Source: Lacibacter luteus (GTDB lineage: Bacteria; Bacteroidota; Bacteroidia; Chitinophagales; Chitinophagaceae). From it: 64,000 bases of DNA. Each line of letters opens with the position of its first letter. Position 1 is the first letter of the stretch. The translations under genes and the position numbers were made by a program. The notes under the pieces are model-generated. The model was not told the DNA's origin and did not search any database. It was given only the letters and a program-made list of their open reading frames with translations. Location of the stretch: contig NZ_SDHW01000001.1 of the NCBI RefSeq assembly GCF_004118265.1, forward strand, positions 1,116,001 to 1,180,000, in the 5' to 3' direction. Shown in pieces: positions 48,736-58,631 of the stretch.

Positions 48736-51024
48736 CTACTTACTCCAATTCAGCTTGGCCATCTTCACATCACGTGAATTACCGCCAATCATGATCTGAA
48801 ATTCACCCGGCTCCCAATCATACTTGAGATCGTAATTGTAAAACCTGAGATCGTTTGGAGAAATATTGAAAGTTACTGTTTTGCTTTCGCCAGCTTTCAA
48901 TTCAACTTTCTGAAAACCTTTTAACTCTTTTACCGGTCTTGTTACAGAACCCACCACATCACGAATATAAAGCTGTACCACTTCTTTACCGGTAACAGCA
49001 CCCGTGTTTGTAAGTGTAACACTTGCTGCAATGGTTTGATTGCCTTTAGGAGAAGCGTTGCTGATCTTTACATCACTATAGCTGAAGTTGGTATAACTCA
49101 AGCCATAGCCAAACGGATACAATGCATCATTACTAACATCTAAATAATTGCTGCGGAATTTTTGAAACCATTGTCCGTCTGGCAACGGACGACCGGTGTT
49201 CTTATGATTATAAAACAAAGGCACCTGCCCGATATTCTGCGGAAAGGTCATGGTTAATTTACCGGAAGGATTTACATCGCCAAACAACACATCAGCCACT
49301 GCATAACCTGCTTCACTTCCGCCAAACCATACATTCAGTATTGCAGGAACATTTTGCTGCTCCCATGTTAATGCCAACGGACGACCGGTAAACAATACCA
49401 ACACAACAGGCTTGCCTGTTTTTAATAATGCTTTCAACAAATCTTTTTGCGCCTGTGGAATTTCTATATTACTTCTGCTGGATGACTCACCACTCATCTC
49501 TGCACTTTCGCCCAACACTGCTAATACCACATCACTCTGGTTAGCGATGGCAACAGCTTCATTGATCATTTCTTCAGGCGAACGTTTATCTCTGCCAATG
49601 CCTTTACCAAACATCGTTGCCCTGTCTTCAAATGCTTCATCATAATCAAGGTTACTTCCTTTTGCATACAGGAACTTTACTTTGTCGCCTGCTACTTCAG
49701 TTAAACCGGTTAATACAGCTGTTGCTTTATCAAACTCTGCTGCAACACTCCATGTGCCCGGCATGTTGCGTTTATCGTTTGCCAATGGACCAATTACTGC
49801 AACCGTACCGCTCTTCTTTAACGGCAGTACATTGTTTTGATTTTTCAGCAACACAAAACTTTGTGCCGCTGTTGATCTTGCTATCTTGCGATGAGCCGTA
49901 GTAAATATTTCTGTTTTTGCACGCTCTTCATTGCAGTAACGATACGGATCATCAAACAAACCAAGTTTGTATTTCGCTTCAAGAATTCTTCTGCAGGCTG
50001 CATCGATCATCTGCATGGTTACTTTTCCTTCTTTCAGTGATTGTTTGAGTGTAGTTAAAAAACCTTCGCCCACCATATCCATATCAATACCTGCATTCAA
50101 TGCTCTGCCGGAAACTGTTTGCAAATTACCCAAACCATGATCCATCATTTCGTTAATGCCTGTATAATCGGTAACAAGAAACCCTTTAAAGCCCCATTGC
50201 CTGCGCAATACATCTGTTAATAACCATTTGTTGGCTGTTGCAGGAATACCATCAATTTCATTGAACGATGCCATTACACTTCCCACACCTGCATCAACGG
50301 CAGCCTGGTATGGATAAAAATATTCGTTGTACATCCGGTAACGACTCATATCGGTAGTGTTGTAATCACGACCGGCTTCTGCTGCACCATACAATGCAAA
50401 ATGTTTTACACAACTCATGATGGTGTTGTTGAGCGAAAGATCTTTTCCCTGGTAACCACGCACCATTGCTTTTGCAATTTGTCCACCGAGATAAGGATCT
50501 TCACCATTGCCTTCCGATACACGGCCCCATCGAGGATCACGTGTAAGATCTACCATAGGTGAAAATGTCCAGTTGATGCCATCGGCACTTGCTTCAATGG
50601 CAGCAATGCGTGCACTTTGTTCAATCAATTGCATATCCCAACAGGCGCTTAAACCCAATGGAATAGGAAACACCGTTTGATAACCATGTATTACATCCAT
50701 GCCAAAAAGCAAAGGAATTTTTAAACGTGTTTCTTCTACTGCTACTTTTTGTACTGCTTTAATTTTGGCAACAGATTTAATATTGAAAAGTCCGCCCACT
50801 TTTCCTTCTTTGATCTTTTTACCAATGTCGGAATTACCAGCCTGCCCGGTAACAATATCACCGGAGCCCGGTAAGTTCAACTGCCCGATCTTTTCATCCA
50901 CTGTCATCTTCTTCATCAATGCATCGATGAAGATTTTCATCTTTGCATCATTCGTTTGCTGGGCGTGCAGCTGTAAAGCACACATCAAAAACAAACCAAC
51001 AAGCAAGCTGTTTACAATTTTCAT
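48736..51024 (-). CDS. bglX: GH3 beta-glucosidase (BglX-type)
   Basis: 762 residues with signal peptide (to about residue 22), so periplasmic. It has the three-domain GH3 build: barrel (MTVDEKIGQLN, GMDVIHGYQTVFPIPLGLS), nucleophile D286 in GFLVTDYTGI, alpha/beta domain (GESAEMSGESSSRS, where one Glu is the acid/base), and a C-terminal FnIII-like domain (VQLYIRDVVGSVTRPVKELK). It releases glucose from the non-reducing end of beta-gluco-oligosaccharides. Last gene of the right-hand operon, with a strong terminator 13 bp on. It would finish the products of the GH30 and GH144 enzymes upstream. Confidence 0.93.
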   Translation of the reverse strand: MKIVNSLLVGLFLMCALQLHAQQTNDAKMKIFIDALMKKMTVDEKIGQLNLPGSGDIVTGQAGNSDIGKKIKEGKVGGLFNIKSVAKIKAVQKVAVEETRLKIPLLFGMDVIHGYQTVFPIPLGLSACWDMQLIEQSARIAAIEASADGINWTFSPMVDLTRDPRWGRVSEGNGEDPYLGGQIAKAMVRGYQGKDLSLNNTIMSCVKHFALYGAAEAGRDYNTTDMSRYRMYNEYFYPYQAAVDAGVGSVMASFNEIDGIPATANKWLLTDVLRRQWGFKGFLVTDYTGINEMMDHGLGNLQTVSGRALNAGIDMDMVGEGFLTTLKQSLKEGKVTMQMIDAACRRILEAKYKLGLFDDPYRYCNEERAKTEIFTTAHRKIARSTAAQSFVLLKNQNNVLPLKKSGTVAVIGPLANDKRNMPGTWSVAAEFDKATAVLTGLTEVAGDKVKFLYAKGSNLDYDEAFEDRATMFGKGIGRDKRSPEEMINEAVAIANQSDVVLAVLGESAEMSGESSSRSNIEIPQAQKDLLKALLKTGKPVVLVLFTGRPLALTWEQQNVPAILNVWFGGSEAGYAVADVLFGDVNPSGKLTMTFPQNIGQVPLFYNHKNTGRPLPDGQWFQKFRSNYLDVSNDALYPFGYGLSYTNFSYSDVKISNASPKGNQTIAASVTLTNTGAVTGKEVVQLYIRDVVGSVTRPVKELKGFQKVELKAGESKTVTFNISPNDLRFYNYDLKYDWEPGEFQIMIGGNSRDVKMAKLNWSK

Positions 51025-51036
51025 AACCTGTTTTTA

Positions 51037-51702
51037 TTATTTAAGTAATACCTTTTCCAGTTTTGTTTTCCAGATAGCGTAGCCTTTTGCATTCATGTGC
51101 AAACTGTCTTCTTTAAAAATATCCGGCATAGGTTCGCCTGATGCAGTAAGCATCGCACTATACACATCAACAAACTTTGTATTGGGCTTCGTGCTGAGGA
51201 AAGCCTGTATCCGTTTATTCCCTTCTTTATATTTCTCCAGCAAATGCAGGCGACTTGGGCTTGGCTTCATCGACACATAAGCAACAGGTACTGTTTTATA
51301 TTTTGCACGGATAAAGTTGAACAATGTTGTAAACCGTTGCACGACCAACTCTACTGTTACTGTATCGCTCGATGCAAAATCATTTTCGCCGCAATAGATC
51401 ACAATCTGTTTGGGTTGATAAGGAAAGACAACATCATAACGGTAACGGATCACATCAGCCAAAGTGCTGCCACCAAATGCTCGGTTTAAAATTTTACGAT
51501 CGGGAAAATAATCCTGCACATCTTTCCACAATGTAAAAGATGAACTGCCGATCAATAATATTTGGTTCGATGCAGGAAATGCAGCACTATCAGCGGCTTT
51601 AAATTTCTGCACTTCGTTCCAAAAAGGAAACGGCTCTTTGTTTTGTGCGTTTGTTACAAGCAGAACAAAGAGTAACAACATACTAACTAAACCTTTCTTC
51701 AT
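51037..51702 (-). CDS. SGNH/GDSL-family hydrolase (putative carbohydrate esterase)
   Basis: About 221 residues from the ATG ending at 51702, which follows the GH43 stop codon by 1 bp; a TTG start at 51711 would overlap it. Signal peptide to about residue 20. SGNH blocks: the serine in LLIGSSSFTLW, Gly in NRAFGGSTLADV, Asn in YCGENDFA, and the Asp-His pair in DSLHMNAKGY. Family role is ester hydrolysis; in a glycan operon, deacetylation of the polysaccharide is likely. The substrate is unknown. Confidence 0.9.
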   Translation of the reverse strand: MKKGLVSMLLLFVLLVTNAQNKEPFPFWNEVQKFKAADSAAFPASNQILLIGSSSFTLWKDVQDYFPDRKILNRAFGGSTLADVIRYRYDVVFPYQPKQIVIYCGENDFASSDTVTVELVVQRFTTLFNFIRAKYKTVPVAYVSMKPSPSRLHLLEKYKEGNKRIQAFLSTKPNTKFVDVYSAMLTASGEPMPDIFKEDSLHMNAKGYAIWKTKLEKVLLK

Positions 51703-51703
51703 A

Positions 51704-53482
51704 TTATTCAACTTTCATTACGGGTGAACGTTCGCTTACACCGTTTTCATTAACGGCTTCTATGCTATAGTAATACGTTTTTAATGCATCCATCGCCTTC
51801 ATCCAGTATTCATTATTGGCATGCACCATTATACTCGTGTATAATTTATCCGGATGTGTACCATAGTAAATATTATACGCAAATGCATTATCAACCGGCT
51901 TCCATTTTATAAACGCACTGCGTTTATCTTTTTCTGTACGCAATACAATAAATCCTTTAACGACATCGGGCTTTGCGCCATTTCCATTACCAAACACACG
52001 CAAACCACTGATTGCAAATTTACCGGTGGGCATGTGTATATTCTCCACTTTTATAAACCGTGCCTGTATTGATTTTTCCAATTCAACATATTCGTGTGGC
52101 ACATCGGTTTTGTTTGCACTCTTATCAACCAATGCATTCCATTTCTTTCCATCAACTGAATAATACATTTTGTATTGATGATATTGATCGTTCCACTTGC
52201 CCAACCTGTTTTGCTCTACATCCTGATCGGCATAATTGATCTGCACCGCATTTACAGTTGATACATTTCCCAAATCGGTTTGTATCCATTCTCCTTTGTT
52301 GCCTGTTGCTGCACTCCAGTATGTTTTGATCAACTCATCAGCAGCATTGTTTGCAACATAATTACCAAGTGTTGAAGAAACCTGTACAGGTTTGTTATAG
52401 TTGAGCAACATCCAACCGGTGAAGTAAGGCGACTTACCATCTTTCCCATAATTCGATCCATCAACATTAGCAGATGGAATATAATGCGGATAATCGCCAA
52501 AGGTTGTGTTGCAAAACATGTTGCCATCTTTATCAAAACCGGTTGGCCAAATGCCGAGCCTGCGTTCAAATGTGTTCTTCACCGATAACACTGTTGTTGA
52601 TACATGCCAGTACTGACCAAACTTATCCTGAAACGTTGCACCATGTCCTGCACCACGCACAAAACCTCCCAGCTTAATACTTAAAGGATCGCTTTGTGCT
52701 TCGAAATAATCTAACGGACCATTGCCAACCAACAAACCATCAGCATAACCACTGAACTCTGTGCCCGGTGCACCATATTGCAAATAATATTTTCCGTTGT
52801 GCTTGGTCATGTGGCTTCCTTCAATAAACGGATCAAGAAATGTATTATCCATGTGTTCGCCAAAACGCTGCCAGCCAAAACGCCAGGGTTCGAGCAAATA
52901 CATTTCCTTTCTTGTGCCAATGGGCTGCATCGTTTTCCTGTTAAGTTCAATACCATACATAGGAAATTTGTTACTGCTGCCATTGTACATGTACAAACGT
53001 CCATCATCATCGGTAAAGAATGAAGGATCCCATCCGCCTATATCAAAGGAATCGACCAATGGCTTCCATTCATTTGCTTTTGGGTTTGTACTCATCCAGA
53101 TGCTGAACTGTCTTGTATAAGTTGAGCCAAAGACAATCATCGTATCACCAATAATACCAACTGCAGGTGCGCACAATTCATCGTATGCTTTATTCCACGG
53201 ACGTAAAAACTTTCTTGATACAAATTTCCAGTTAAGCATATCGCTGCTATGCCAATAACCCCATTGGTTGGTACTGAATAAATAGTAATCGCCTTTATAC
53301 GTAACAATTACCGGATCGGCCGTTGCACGATGCCTGCCCCATTCGCTGAAGTTGGGAATGGGTGTATAACCATAATCGATATTAATGGGATTGCAATATG
53401 TACGTTGTTGTGCATGCAGCTGCAGCACGAAAACGAAAACTGCTGCCAGCACGATGATCTTTTTCTTACAGAAGTTATTCAT
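51704..53482 (-). CDS. GH43 enzyme with discoidin (CBM32-like) and fibronectin III domains
   Basis: I choose the ATG at 53482, which opens a signal peptide (MNNFCKKKIIVLAAVFVFVL); the longer frame to 53551 overlaps the DoxX gene. About 592 residues. Propeller with three acidic positions: D in ATADPVIVTYKGDYY, D in GGWDPSFFTDDDG and E in PFIEGSHMTKHNGKYY. An F5/8-type-C domain follows (about 370-500, GEWIQTDLGNVSTVNAVQIN), then an FN3-like domain (about 515-590, AYNIYYGTHPDKLY). The aglycone specificity of GH43 cannot be predicted here. It may remove arabinose, xylose or galactose side groups from the target of this operon. Confidence 0.9.
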   Translation of the reverse strand: MNNFCKKKIIVLAAVFVFVLQLHAQQRTYCNPINIDYGYTPIPNFSEWGRHRATADPVIVTYKGDYYLFSTNQWGYWHSSDMLNWKFVSRKFLRPWNKAYDELCAPAVGIIGDTMIVFGSTYTRQFSIWMSTNPKANEWKPLVDSFDIGGWDPSFFTDDDGRLYMYNGSSNKFPMYGIELNRKTMQPIGTRKEMYLLEPWRFGWQRFGEHMDNTFLDPFIEGSHMTKHNGKYYLQYGAPGTEFSGYADGLLVGNGPLDYFEAQSDPLSIKLGGFVRGAGHGATFQDKFGQYWHVSTTVLSVKNTFERRLGIWPTGFDKDGNMFCNTTFGDYPHYIPSANVDGSNYGKDGKSPYFTGWMLLNYNKPVQVSSTLGNYVANNAADELIKTYWSAATGNKGEWIQTDLGNVSTVNAVQINYADQDVEQNRLGKWNDQYHQYKMYYSVDGKKWNALVDKSANKTDVPHEYVELEKSIQARFIKVENIHMPTGKFAISGLRVFGNGNGAKPDVVKGFIVLRTEKDKRSAFIKWKPVDNAFAYNIYYGTHPDKLYTSIMVHANNEYWMKAMDALKTYYYSIEAVNENGVSERSPVMKVE

Positions 53483-53516
53483 TGCAAAAACTTTTCTGAT
53501 TTGAATAAACAAAAAA

Positions 53517-53939
53517 TTAATAGCGTCTCTTTTGTTTAAAAAGAGCCGCATCTATACTTAAAGTTCCGGGACCGGAAAACAAAAACAGGAAAGCGATCAA
53601 TACAAACAGAAAAGGATGCTGATCATTATACCATACAATTCCGTTTCCTAAAACAAATGCGATGTAACCAAGTGTTCCGATTGTAAGTAATGATGCCACT
53701 CGTGTAAACAAACCCAACACAAACAATACACCTGCAATTAATTCTGCTGCTTTACCTGCATATACCAATACCTTTCCGTTACCGGCTTGTTTAAAATTAT
53801 CCCAGGCGAGATACACATTCATTTTGGCCGTATCAAACAACTCCCATCCATGATAAATAAGAAACAGCCCAACAATAATACGCACCAATGTTAACCCCGC
53901 ATTGTATGCAAATGGCTCAGCTGAAAAGAATTTCTTCAT
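53517..53939 (-). CDS. DoxX-family membrane protein
   Basis: 140 residues with four predicted spans (AGLTLVRIIVGLFLIYHGWE, LIAGVLFVLGLFTRVASLL, GTLGYIAFVLGNGIVW, FLFVLIAFLFLFSGPGTLSI). The DoxX pattern R(I/V)xxGxxLxxHGxE and the closing SGPGTLSIDA are evident. DoxX proteins are inner-membrane, of uncertain function, sometimes linked to redox or quinone chemistry. It lies 6 bp after a GH144-type gene and 34 bp before GH43, so it is surely co-transcribed with glycan genes, which is not explained by any known role. Confidence 0.88.
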   Translation of the reverse strand: MKKFFSAEPFAYNAGLTLVRIIVGLFLIYHGWELFDTAKMNVYLAWDNFKQAGNGKVLVYAGKAAELIAGVLFVLGLFTRVASLLTIGTLGYIAFVLGNGIVWYNDQHPFLFVLIAFLFLFSGPGTLSIDAALFKQKRRY

Positions 53940-53945
53940 ACAAGT

Positions 53946-55367
53946 TTATTTTATATACGGCGATGTAAATCCCAGCTTCTTCAATCCGTTCTGCACATCG
54001 GGTATCTTCATAAATAACTTCCACAACAACCCCGTTCTGTAATTTTCAATCATCACAATAATTGGTCCCTGGTCAATTGCCAAATGGCTTTTTGCATACC
54101 AGTTATGATGAATACTGAAACCATCTACAAAACCATATTTGCTCCAGATCTTATTCCCCAGTTCATAATAGAAATAACGCAATGCCTCCATGCTTTCTTT
54201 CGGTGTGTAAGGCATCGATGAAATGGCAGCAGTAGGTTGAATTACTCCACGATCGTTTTCCGGACTATGGGCAACGTAACCTTTATAACTGTCGCCTGCA
54301 GTTAAACCCCAGCATTTATCAGAATATCCTTTGAATTTATTTGGATTCTCTACGCAGTAAGCACGATTGATGAGTGTGTGATGTTTACCCTGCAGAAAAT
54401 AATCGTTGCCCAACGAATCTTTCAATCCATTCGGATCAATACCCTGGAATGTATATTGTTCAAAGAATAACGGACCTCCTCTGTCTTTATCGTAATTACC
54501 TAACGGTAAAACATAGCCGTAATACGCTCTGCCGTTTTTAAATCCTGTACTTCCTGTCCATGTACCATCGTACACCGATTTTTTAATGCCTTTGTATGGC
54601 GATGACGCCGCCATGATGTAGGTGATCAAACATTCGTTCCAGCCCCATACCGGAAAGTTCATATCAAACCCATTGTTCGGACTCCAATGCCAGTATAATT
54701 TATTTTCGCCGTTGGTATGCCAGTTCCAGTTAGCAGCACCCCACATCTGGTTAATACGTTTACGCAAATAAATTTCTCTTGCTGTTTCTTTATTGAAGTA
54801 TTCTCTTGCACAGAGAAAACCCATGAGCAGGTAAGATGTTTCTACAATATCCGCACCATCATCCAATCGATCGAATCTGATTGTTTTACCTGTACGTCCG
54901 TTCATGAAATGCGGATAGATACCATGATAACAATCAGCATTGATGAGAAAATCGGCGATCTGTATCAAGCGACGCACAGCCGTATCTCTTCCAATCCATC
55001 CACGTTCTACCGCAACGATCGTACTCATAATACCAAAGCCGGTGCCACCAATCGCACCTGCATCTTTTCCAAACTCTGTTTTACTGAAATTAGGCTCATC
55101 CCATGCTTCGTTAATGTAATCCCAGTAATGTTCTGCTTTTACGCTGTTGCTTCGTTCCGGTGCCAACCCGCTGTAAGGATGTGCGCCATGCCAGAAAAAA
55201 CGAAAGGTTTGTTTTTGTACTGTTTCCAATAGCTGTTCATCTGATAATTCTTTGATGACACCAACAGGCGCAATGCTGTCGGGACCATCGCCATACTTTC
55301 CTTTTTTGAGCGACTGCGAAAAGCTGTTCAGTGAAATGAATAACAGTAAAATACCAATCACTTTCAT
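53946..55367 (-). CDS. GH144-like glucanase (Pfam Glycoamylase type), periplasmic
   Basis: About 473 residues from the ATG at 55367, which opens a signal peptide (MKVIGILLLFISLNSFSQ); an in-frame ATG at 55439 would add 24 residues. The (alpha/alpha)6 core has LETVQKQTFRFFWHGAHPYS, GGTGFGIMSTIVAVERGWI, ADIVETSYLLMGFLCAREYF and GWNECLITYIMAASSPYKG. This family includes the endo-beta-1,2-glucanase of Chitinophaga, the founder of GH144. Predicted action: cleavage of beta-1,2-glucan to sophoro-oligosaccharides. Paralogue of the next upstream gene. Confidence 0.87.
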   Translation of the reverse strand: MKVIGILLLFISLNSFSQSLKKGKYGDGPDSIAPVGVIKELSDEQLLETVQKQTFRFFWHGAHPYSGLAPERSNSVKAEHYWDYINEAWDEPNFSKTEFGKDAGAIGGTGFGIMSTIVAVERGWIGRDTAVRRLIQIADFLINADCYHGIYPHFMNGRTGKTIRFDRLDDGADIVETSYLLMGFLCAREYFNKETAREIYLRKRINQMWGAANWNWHTNGENKLYWHWSPNNGFDMNFPVWGWNECLITYIMAASSPYKGIKKSVYDGTWTGSTGFKNGRAYYGYVLPLGNYDKDRGGPLFFEQYTFQGIDPNGLKDSLGNDYFLQGKHHTLINRAYCVENPNKFKGYSDKCWGLTAGDSYKGYVAHSPENDRGVIQPTAAISSMPYTPKESMEALRYFYYELGNKIWSKYGFVDGFSIHHNWYAKSHLAIDQGPIIVMIENYRTGLLWKLFMKIPDVQNGLKKLGFTSPYIK

Positions 55368-55444
55368 GCTGATTCTGTTGTTTAAACCATTTATAAAGGT
55401 GTGTGACGTTTGCGACGTCCTGACACCGTCAATAATCATCCGCT

Positions 55445-57115
55445 TTACAAATAAGGTGCACTAAATCCAAGCGAACGCATCCCATTCTTTACTTCCGGGC
55501 AGCTGGTAAATAAACTCCACAACAACCCGCTCCGGTGGTTTTCAATCATTACAATGATCGGCCCCTGATCGATAGCAAGGAACGATGAAGCAAACCATGT
55601 TTGTTTCAAGGAGAAGGCATCAATAAATCCATACTCTTTAAACAACTTATCGCCCATTACATAATAAAAGAATTTCAACGCCTTCATACTTTCTGTTGGC
55701 GTATAAGCCATTGATGAGATGGCTGCTGTTGGTGCAATTACACTCACATCGTTCGAAGGAGAGCTTGCCGTATAACCGTTCGGTATATCGCTTGCTGTTA
55801 ATCCCCAGATGGAGTCGCTGTAACCGTAATTACCATTCGGATTTGTTACGCAGTATTGATAATTGATGCGTGAATGATTTTTTGTTTGCGTTTCATAATT
55901 CGCATACGCATCAACCAACCCGTTTGGATTAATGCCCATAAAGGAATAATGCGAAAGAAATAACGGTCCGCCGTAAGCGCTGCCCAATGGTAATGTAATA
56001 TTGTAATACTGCGCTCCATTTACAAAACCTGCTGCGCCGTTTCTTGCCCAGCCATTATCGTACACTGTTTTCGGAATGCCATACGTTGCAGATGAAGCAG
56101 CAAGAACATAGGTAATTAAACATTCGTTCCAGCCACGTATGGGCAAATTCATATCCCATGCATAATTCGGACTCCAGTGCCAGTACAATTGCTGTTCATT
56201 ATTTTTTCGAAACCAACTCCATTCAACCGCATTGTACAATGCTGTAATATCATTCCGCAGATTTGTTTCTGCCGCATCCACTACGTTAAAGTATTGTCTT
56301 GCTGTTAACAGTCCCATCATCAGCAATGATGTTTCAACCAGATCTGCGCCATCATCCTTTGCACTAAACGCAATAACGTTACCGGTGTTGCCATTTAACC
56401 AATGCGGAAAAGCACCATGAAACTTTTGCGCTTTTGTTTTTAAAAACTCAACAATGGTTTGCATACGCTGCAAGCCTTGTGCTCTTGTAATAAAATTGCG
56501 ATTGATACCTGTTACAATAGCCATTGCTCCAAAACCGGAGCCGCCGGAAGTAACAAGATCACCTGAAGTGTTACGCTCTCTTGCCAGGCCACTTGTTGCA
56601 TGTGCAAAATCCCAGAAGTATTTAAAGGTTTGTTGCTGCACTTTGGTAAGCAATTCATCATCTGTTATTGCAGGAAACTTTCTTGATGAATCGATCTGCG
56701 TAATAAAACTGTTGTCAACGGTGCCGATAAAATTTCCACCACTTGCCGATTGCAACCCGTCAATCAATTTAAACTGGTAACGGGCAACACTTGCCAATGC
56801 AGCTGTTGGTTGTACAATCAAAACCGAATCATTGTTCTGTAAACTGGTGGTGATTGCAGTTTCTACTCCTGTTGCCGTATACAGTTTAACAGCTGTTGTA
56901 ACAGTTGATTGTTTCAACGGCTGCGAAAATTGCAAACGAATTACGGGCTGCAGATTTACGCCATACAGCAATGCATTAAAATCAACAGCGTTTAACTTAA
57001 TTGATTTAAGTGTTACCTGCTTTGGAGGTTCCGGCGCAGGTGGCGTTGATTTCTTTTTACAGCCGATGATGAGCAGTAAAAAAAGAAGCAAGCTATGTCG
57101 TACACTAATTTTCAT
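55445..57115 (-). CDS. GH144-like glucanase lipoprotein with N-terminal Ig-like domain
   Basis: 556 residues. Lipobox LLLIIGC; Cys19 is followed by KKKSTPPAPEPPK, a surface-lipoprotein-like linker. An Ig-like (Big_5/SbsA-like) domain spans about 35-140. The catalytic core has LLTKVQQQTFKYFWDFAHAT, GGSGFGAMAIVTGINRNFI, DDGADLVETSLLMMGLLTAR and RGWNECLITYVLAASS. It differs from its neighbour in anchoring and in the extra domain, so one may work at the surface on polymer and the other in the periplasm on oligomers. Spacing to GH30 upstream is 27 bp. Confidence 0.87.
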   Translation of the reverse strand: MKISVRHSLLLFLLLIIGCKKKSTPPAPEPPKQVTLKSIKLNAVDFNALLYGVNLQPVIRLQFSQPLKQSTVTTAVKLYTATGVETAITTSLQNNDSVLIVQPTAALASVARYQFKLIDGLQSASGGNFIGTVDNSFITQIDSSRKFPAITDDELLTKVQQQTFKYFWDFAHATSGLARERNTSGDLVTSGGSGFGAMAIVTGINRNFITRAQGLQRMQTIVEFLKTKAQKFHGAFPHWLNGNTGNVIAFSAKDDGADLVETSLLMMGLLTARQYFNVVDAAETNLRNDITALYNAVEWSWFRKNNEQQLYWHWSPNYAWDMNLPIRGWNECLITYVLAASSATYGIPKTVYDNGWARNGAAGFVNGAQYYNITLPLGSAYGGPLFLSHYSFMGINPNGLVDAYANYETQTKNHSRINYQYCVTNPNGNYGYSDSIWGLTASDIPNGYTASSPSNDVSVIAPTAAISSMAYTPTESMKALKFFYYVMGDKLFKEYGFIDAFSLKQTWFASSFLAIDQGPIIVMIENHRSGLLWSLFTSCPEVKNGMRSLGFSAPYL

Positions 57116-57142
57116 AACCGTTATGCAGCAAAAACCGTTCTT

Positions 57143-58615
57143 TTATTGAATAAGATAGGTGTTGATGGAATGTGCCAATGCTTTTGTTGTGGCTGCTTTA
57201 CCATTGATCCATAACATAAAATCTGTTGGCTTATCGCTTTGATTCATTACCACCACGGCAATACTTCCATCTGGGTTCTGAAATGCAGTTGATAACAACT
57301 GGCTGCGGCTTGGTGCAGCAGTAATGCGTTTTGCACCGGGCTGTATGAATTTTGAAAAATGGCCAATGTAGTAATAAGCATTGGTGTAAATGAGTTCACC
57401 TGTACGTGTATCAGCATGTACAGGTGCAAAACAGAAATTCTTTACATGATTAGGGCCACCCGTTTCATCGAGCAGAATATTCCAATCGGTGAACCCTGTC
57501 ATACCATTATTAAAATCGTTGATCATGCTGCGGCCATAACGCTCGCCCCATTTCCATTGATGAATGTTTTCCATTTTAAACGGACCGTTGCAACCTTCGG
57601 TAAACAGAATCGGCACATCTGGAAATGATTCATGTACACGACCAAGATTATCAAACATCTGATCGCCACCACTCCAGTCTTCGTACCAATGCAAACCAAT
57701 ACCCCACGCATATTTCTTTACTTCCGGATCGGAAAAGTATGTGCTTGCACGTTGATAAATAAGATCCCGGTTATGATCCCACATAATAATTTTCTTTTCC
57801 TTCAATCCTTCTTTTTCCATTGTTGGACCGAGATGCTTCATCAGGAAATTCTTTTCTTCCTCAGCCGTATAAATACAACTCTCCCATATTTGTTTGGCCA
57901 TAGGTTCGTTCTGGATACTGATGCCCCATACAGGAATACCATCGGCTTCATACGCTTTAATAAATTTTGTATAATACAATGCCCAGCTATCTGCAAACTC
58001 TTCTTTTAGTTTACCTCCGTGTAACATATCATTGTTATCCTTCATCCACGATGGCGGGCTCCACGGACTTGCAAACAAATTCAAACTTCCACCTGCTGCC
58101 TGCATGGCCGCTTTGATCATTGGAATTTTAAATTTCTGATCGTGTTCAATGTTAAACGATTTTAATTCTTTATCGCCGTCCTGTACATAGGTGTACATAT
58201 CGCTGCTGAAATCGCAACTGTTGATGTTGGTACGTGCAATGGTATAGCCAATACCTTTCTGCTTATCGAAATGTGCTGTTAAAAACTCCTGCTGTTTTTC
58301 TTTGGAAAGTTTAGCAAACACTTCTGCTGATGCATCGGTCAATGCAGCACCAACGCCCATGTACGATTGAAATGTTTTACCGGGGTCAACAAACACCATG
58401 ATCTCGTTTTCGAATGGCTGCCCCTTTTCTGCAAACGTTAATGTATCGTTGAGCGATAAACGCAGATCGCTACTGTCGGCAGTTGAATACACCAATACTT
58501 TTTTGCCATCGGTTGAATAAGTACTTGCAGCTGTTGTTGCCTGCTTATCGTTTTCTGTAGTTGTTGTACATGCTGCAAACAAACAGGTTGCTGCAACAAA
58601 TAATAGTCTGTTCAT
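57143..58615 (-). CDS. GH30 beta-glycosidase lipoprotein, copy 1
   Basis: I choose the ATG at 58615, which begins a lipoprotein signal (MNRLLFVAATCLFAAC, Cys16); the longer frame to 58729 overlaps the upstream gene. About 490 residues. TIM barrel plus side beta-domain. The acid/base is E237 in SIQNEP and the nucleophile E340 in LFTEGCNG; LFASPWSPPSWMK is the GH30 signature. In PULs with GH3 this family (GH30_3) is usually an endo- or exo-beta-1,6-glucanase. It ends with a short beta-strand domain (NGKAATTKALAHSINTYLI). Confidence 0.92.
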   Translation of the reverse strand: MNRLLFVAATCLFAACTTTTENDKQATTAASTYSTDGKKVLVYSTADSSDLRLSLNDTLTFAEKGQPFENEIMVFVDPGKTFQSYMGVGAALTDASAEVFAKLSKEKQQEFLTAHFDKQKGIGYTIARTNINSCDFSSDMYTYVQDGDKELKSFNIEHDQKFKIPMIKAAMQAAGGSLNLFASPWSPPSWMKDNNDMLHGGKLKEEFADSWALYYTKFIKAYEADGIPVWGISIQNEPMAKQIWESCIYTAEEEKNFLMKHLGPTMEKEGLKEKKIIMWDHNRDLIYQRASTYFSDPEVKKYAWGIGLHWYEDWSGGDQMFDNLGRVHESFPDVPILFTEGCNGPFKMENIHQWKWGERYGRSMINDFNNGMTGFTDWNILLDETGGPNHVKNFCFAPVHADTRTGELIYTNAYYYIGHFSKFIQPGAKRITAAPSRSQLLSTAFQNPDGSIAVVVMNQSDKPTDFMLWINGKAATTKALAHSINTYLIQ

Positions 58616-58631
58616 AATCGTAGTTTTATTG

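Noticed and set aside
51703-51711. TTG start for the SGNH hydrolase overlapping the GH43 stop
   Set aside because: An ATG at 51702 directly after the GH43 stop gives a better signal peptide and needs no rare start.
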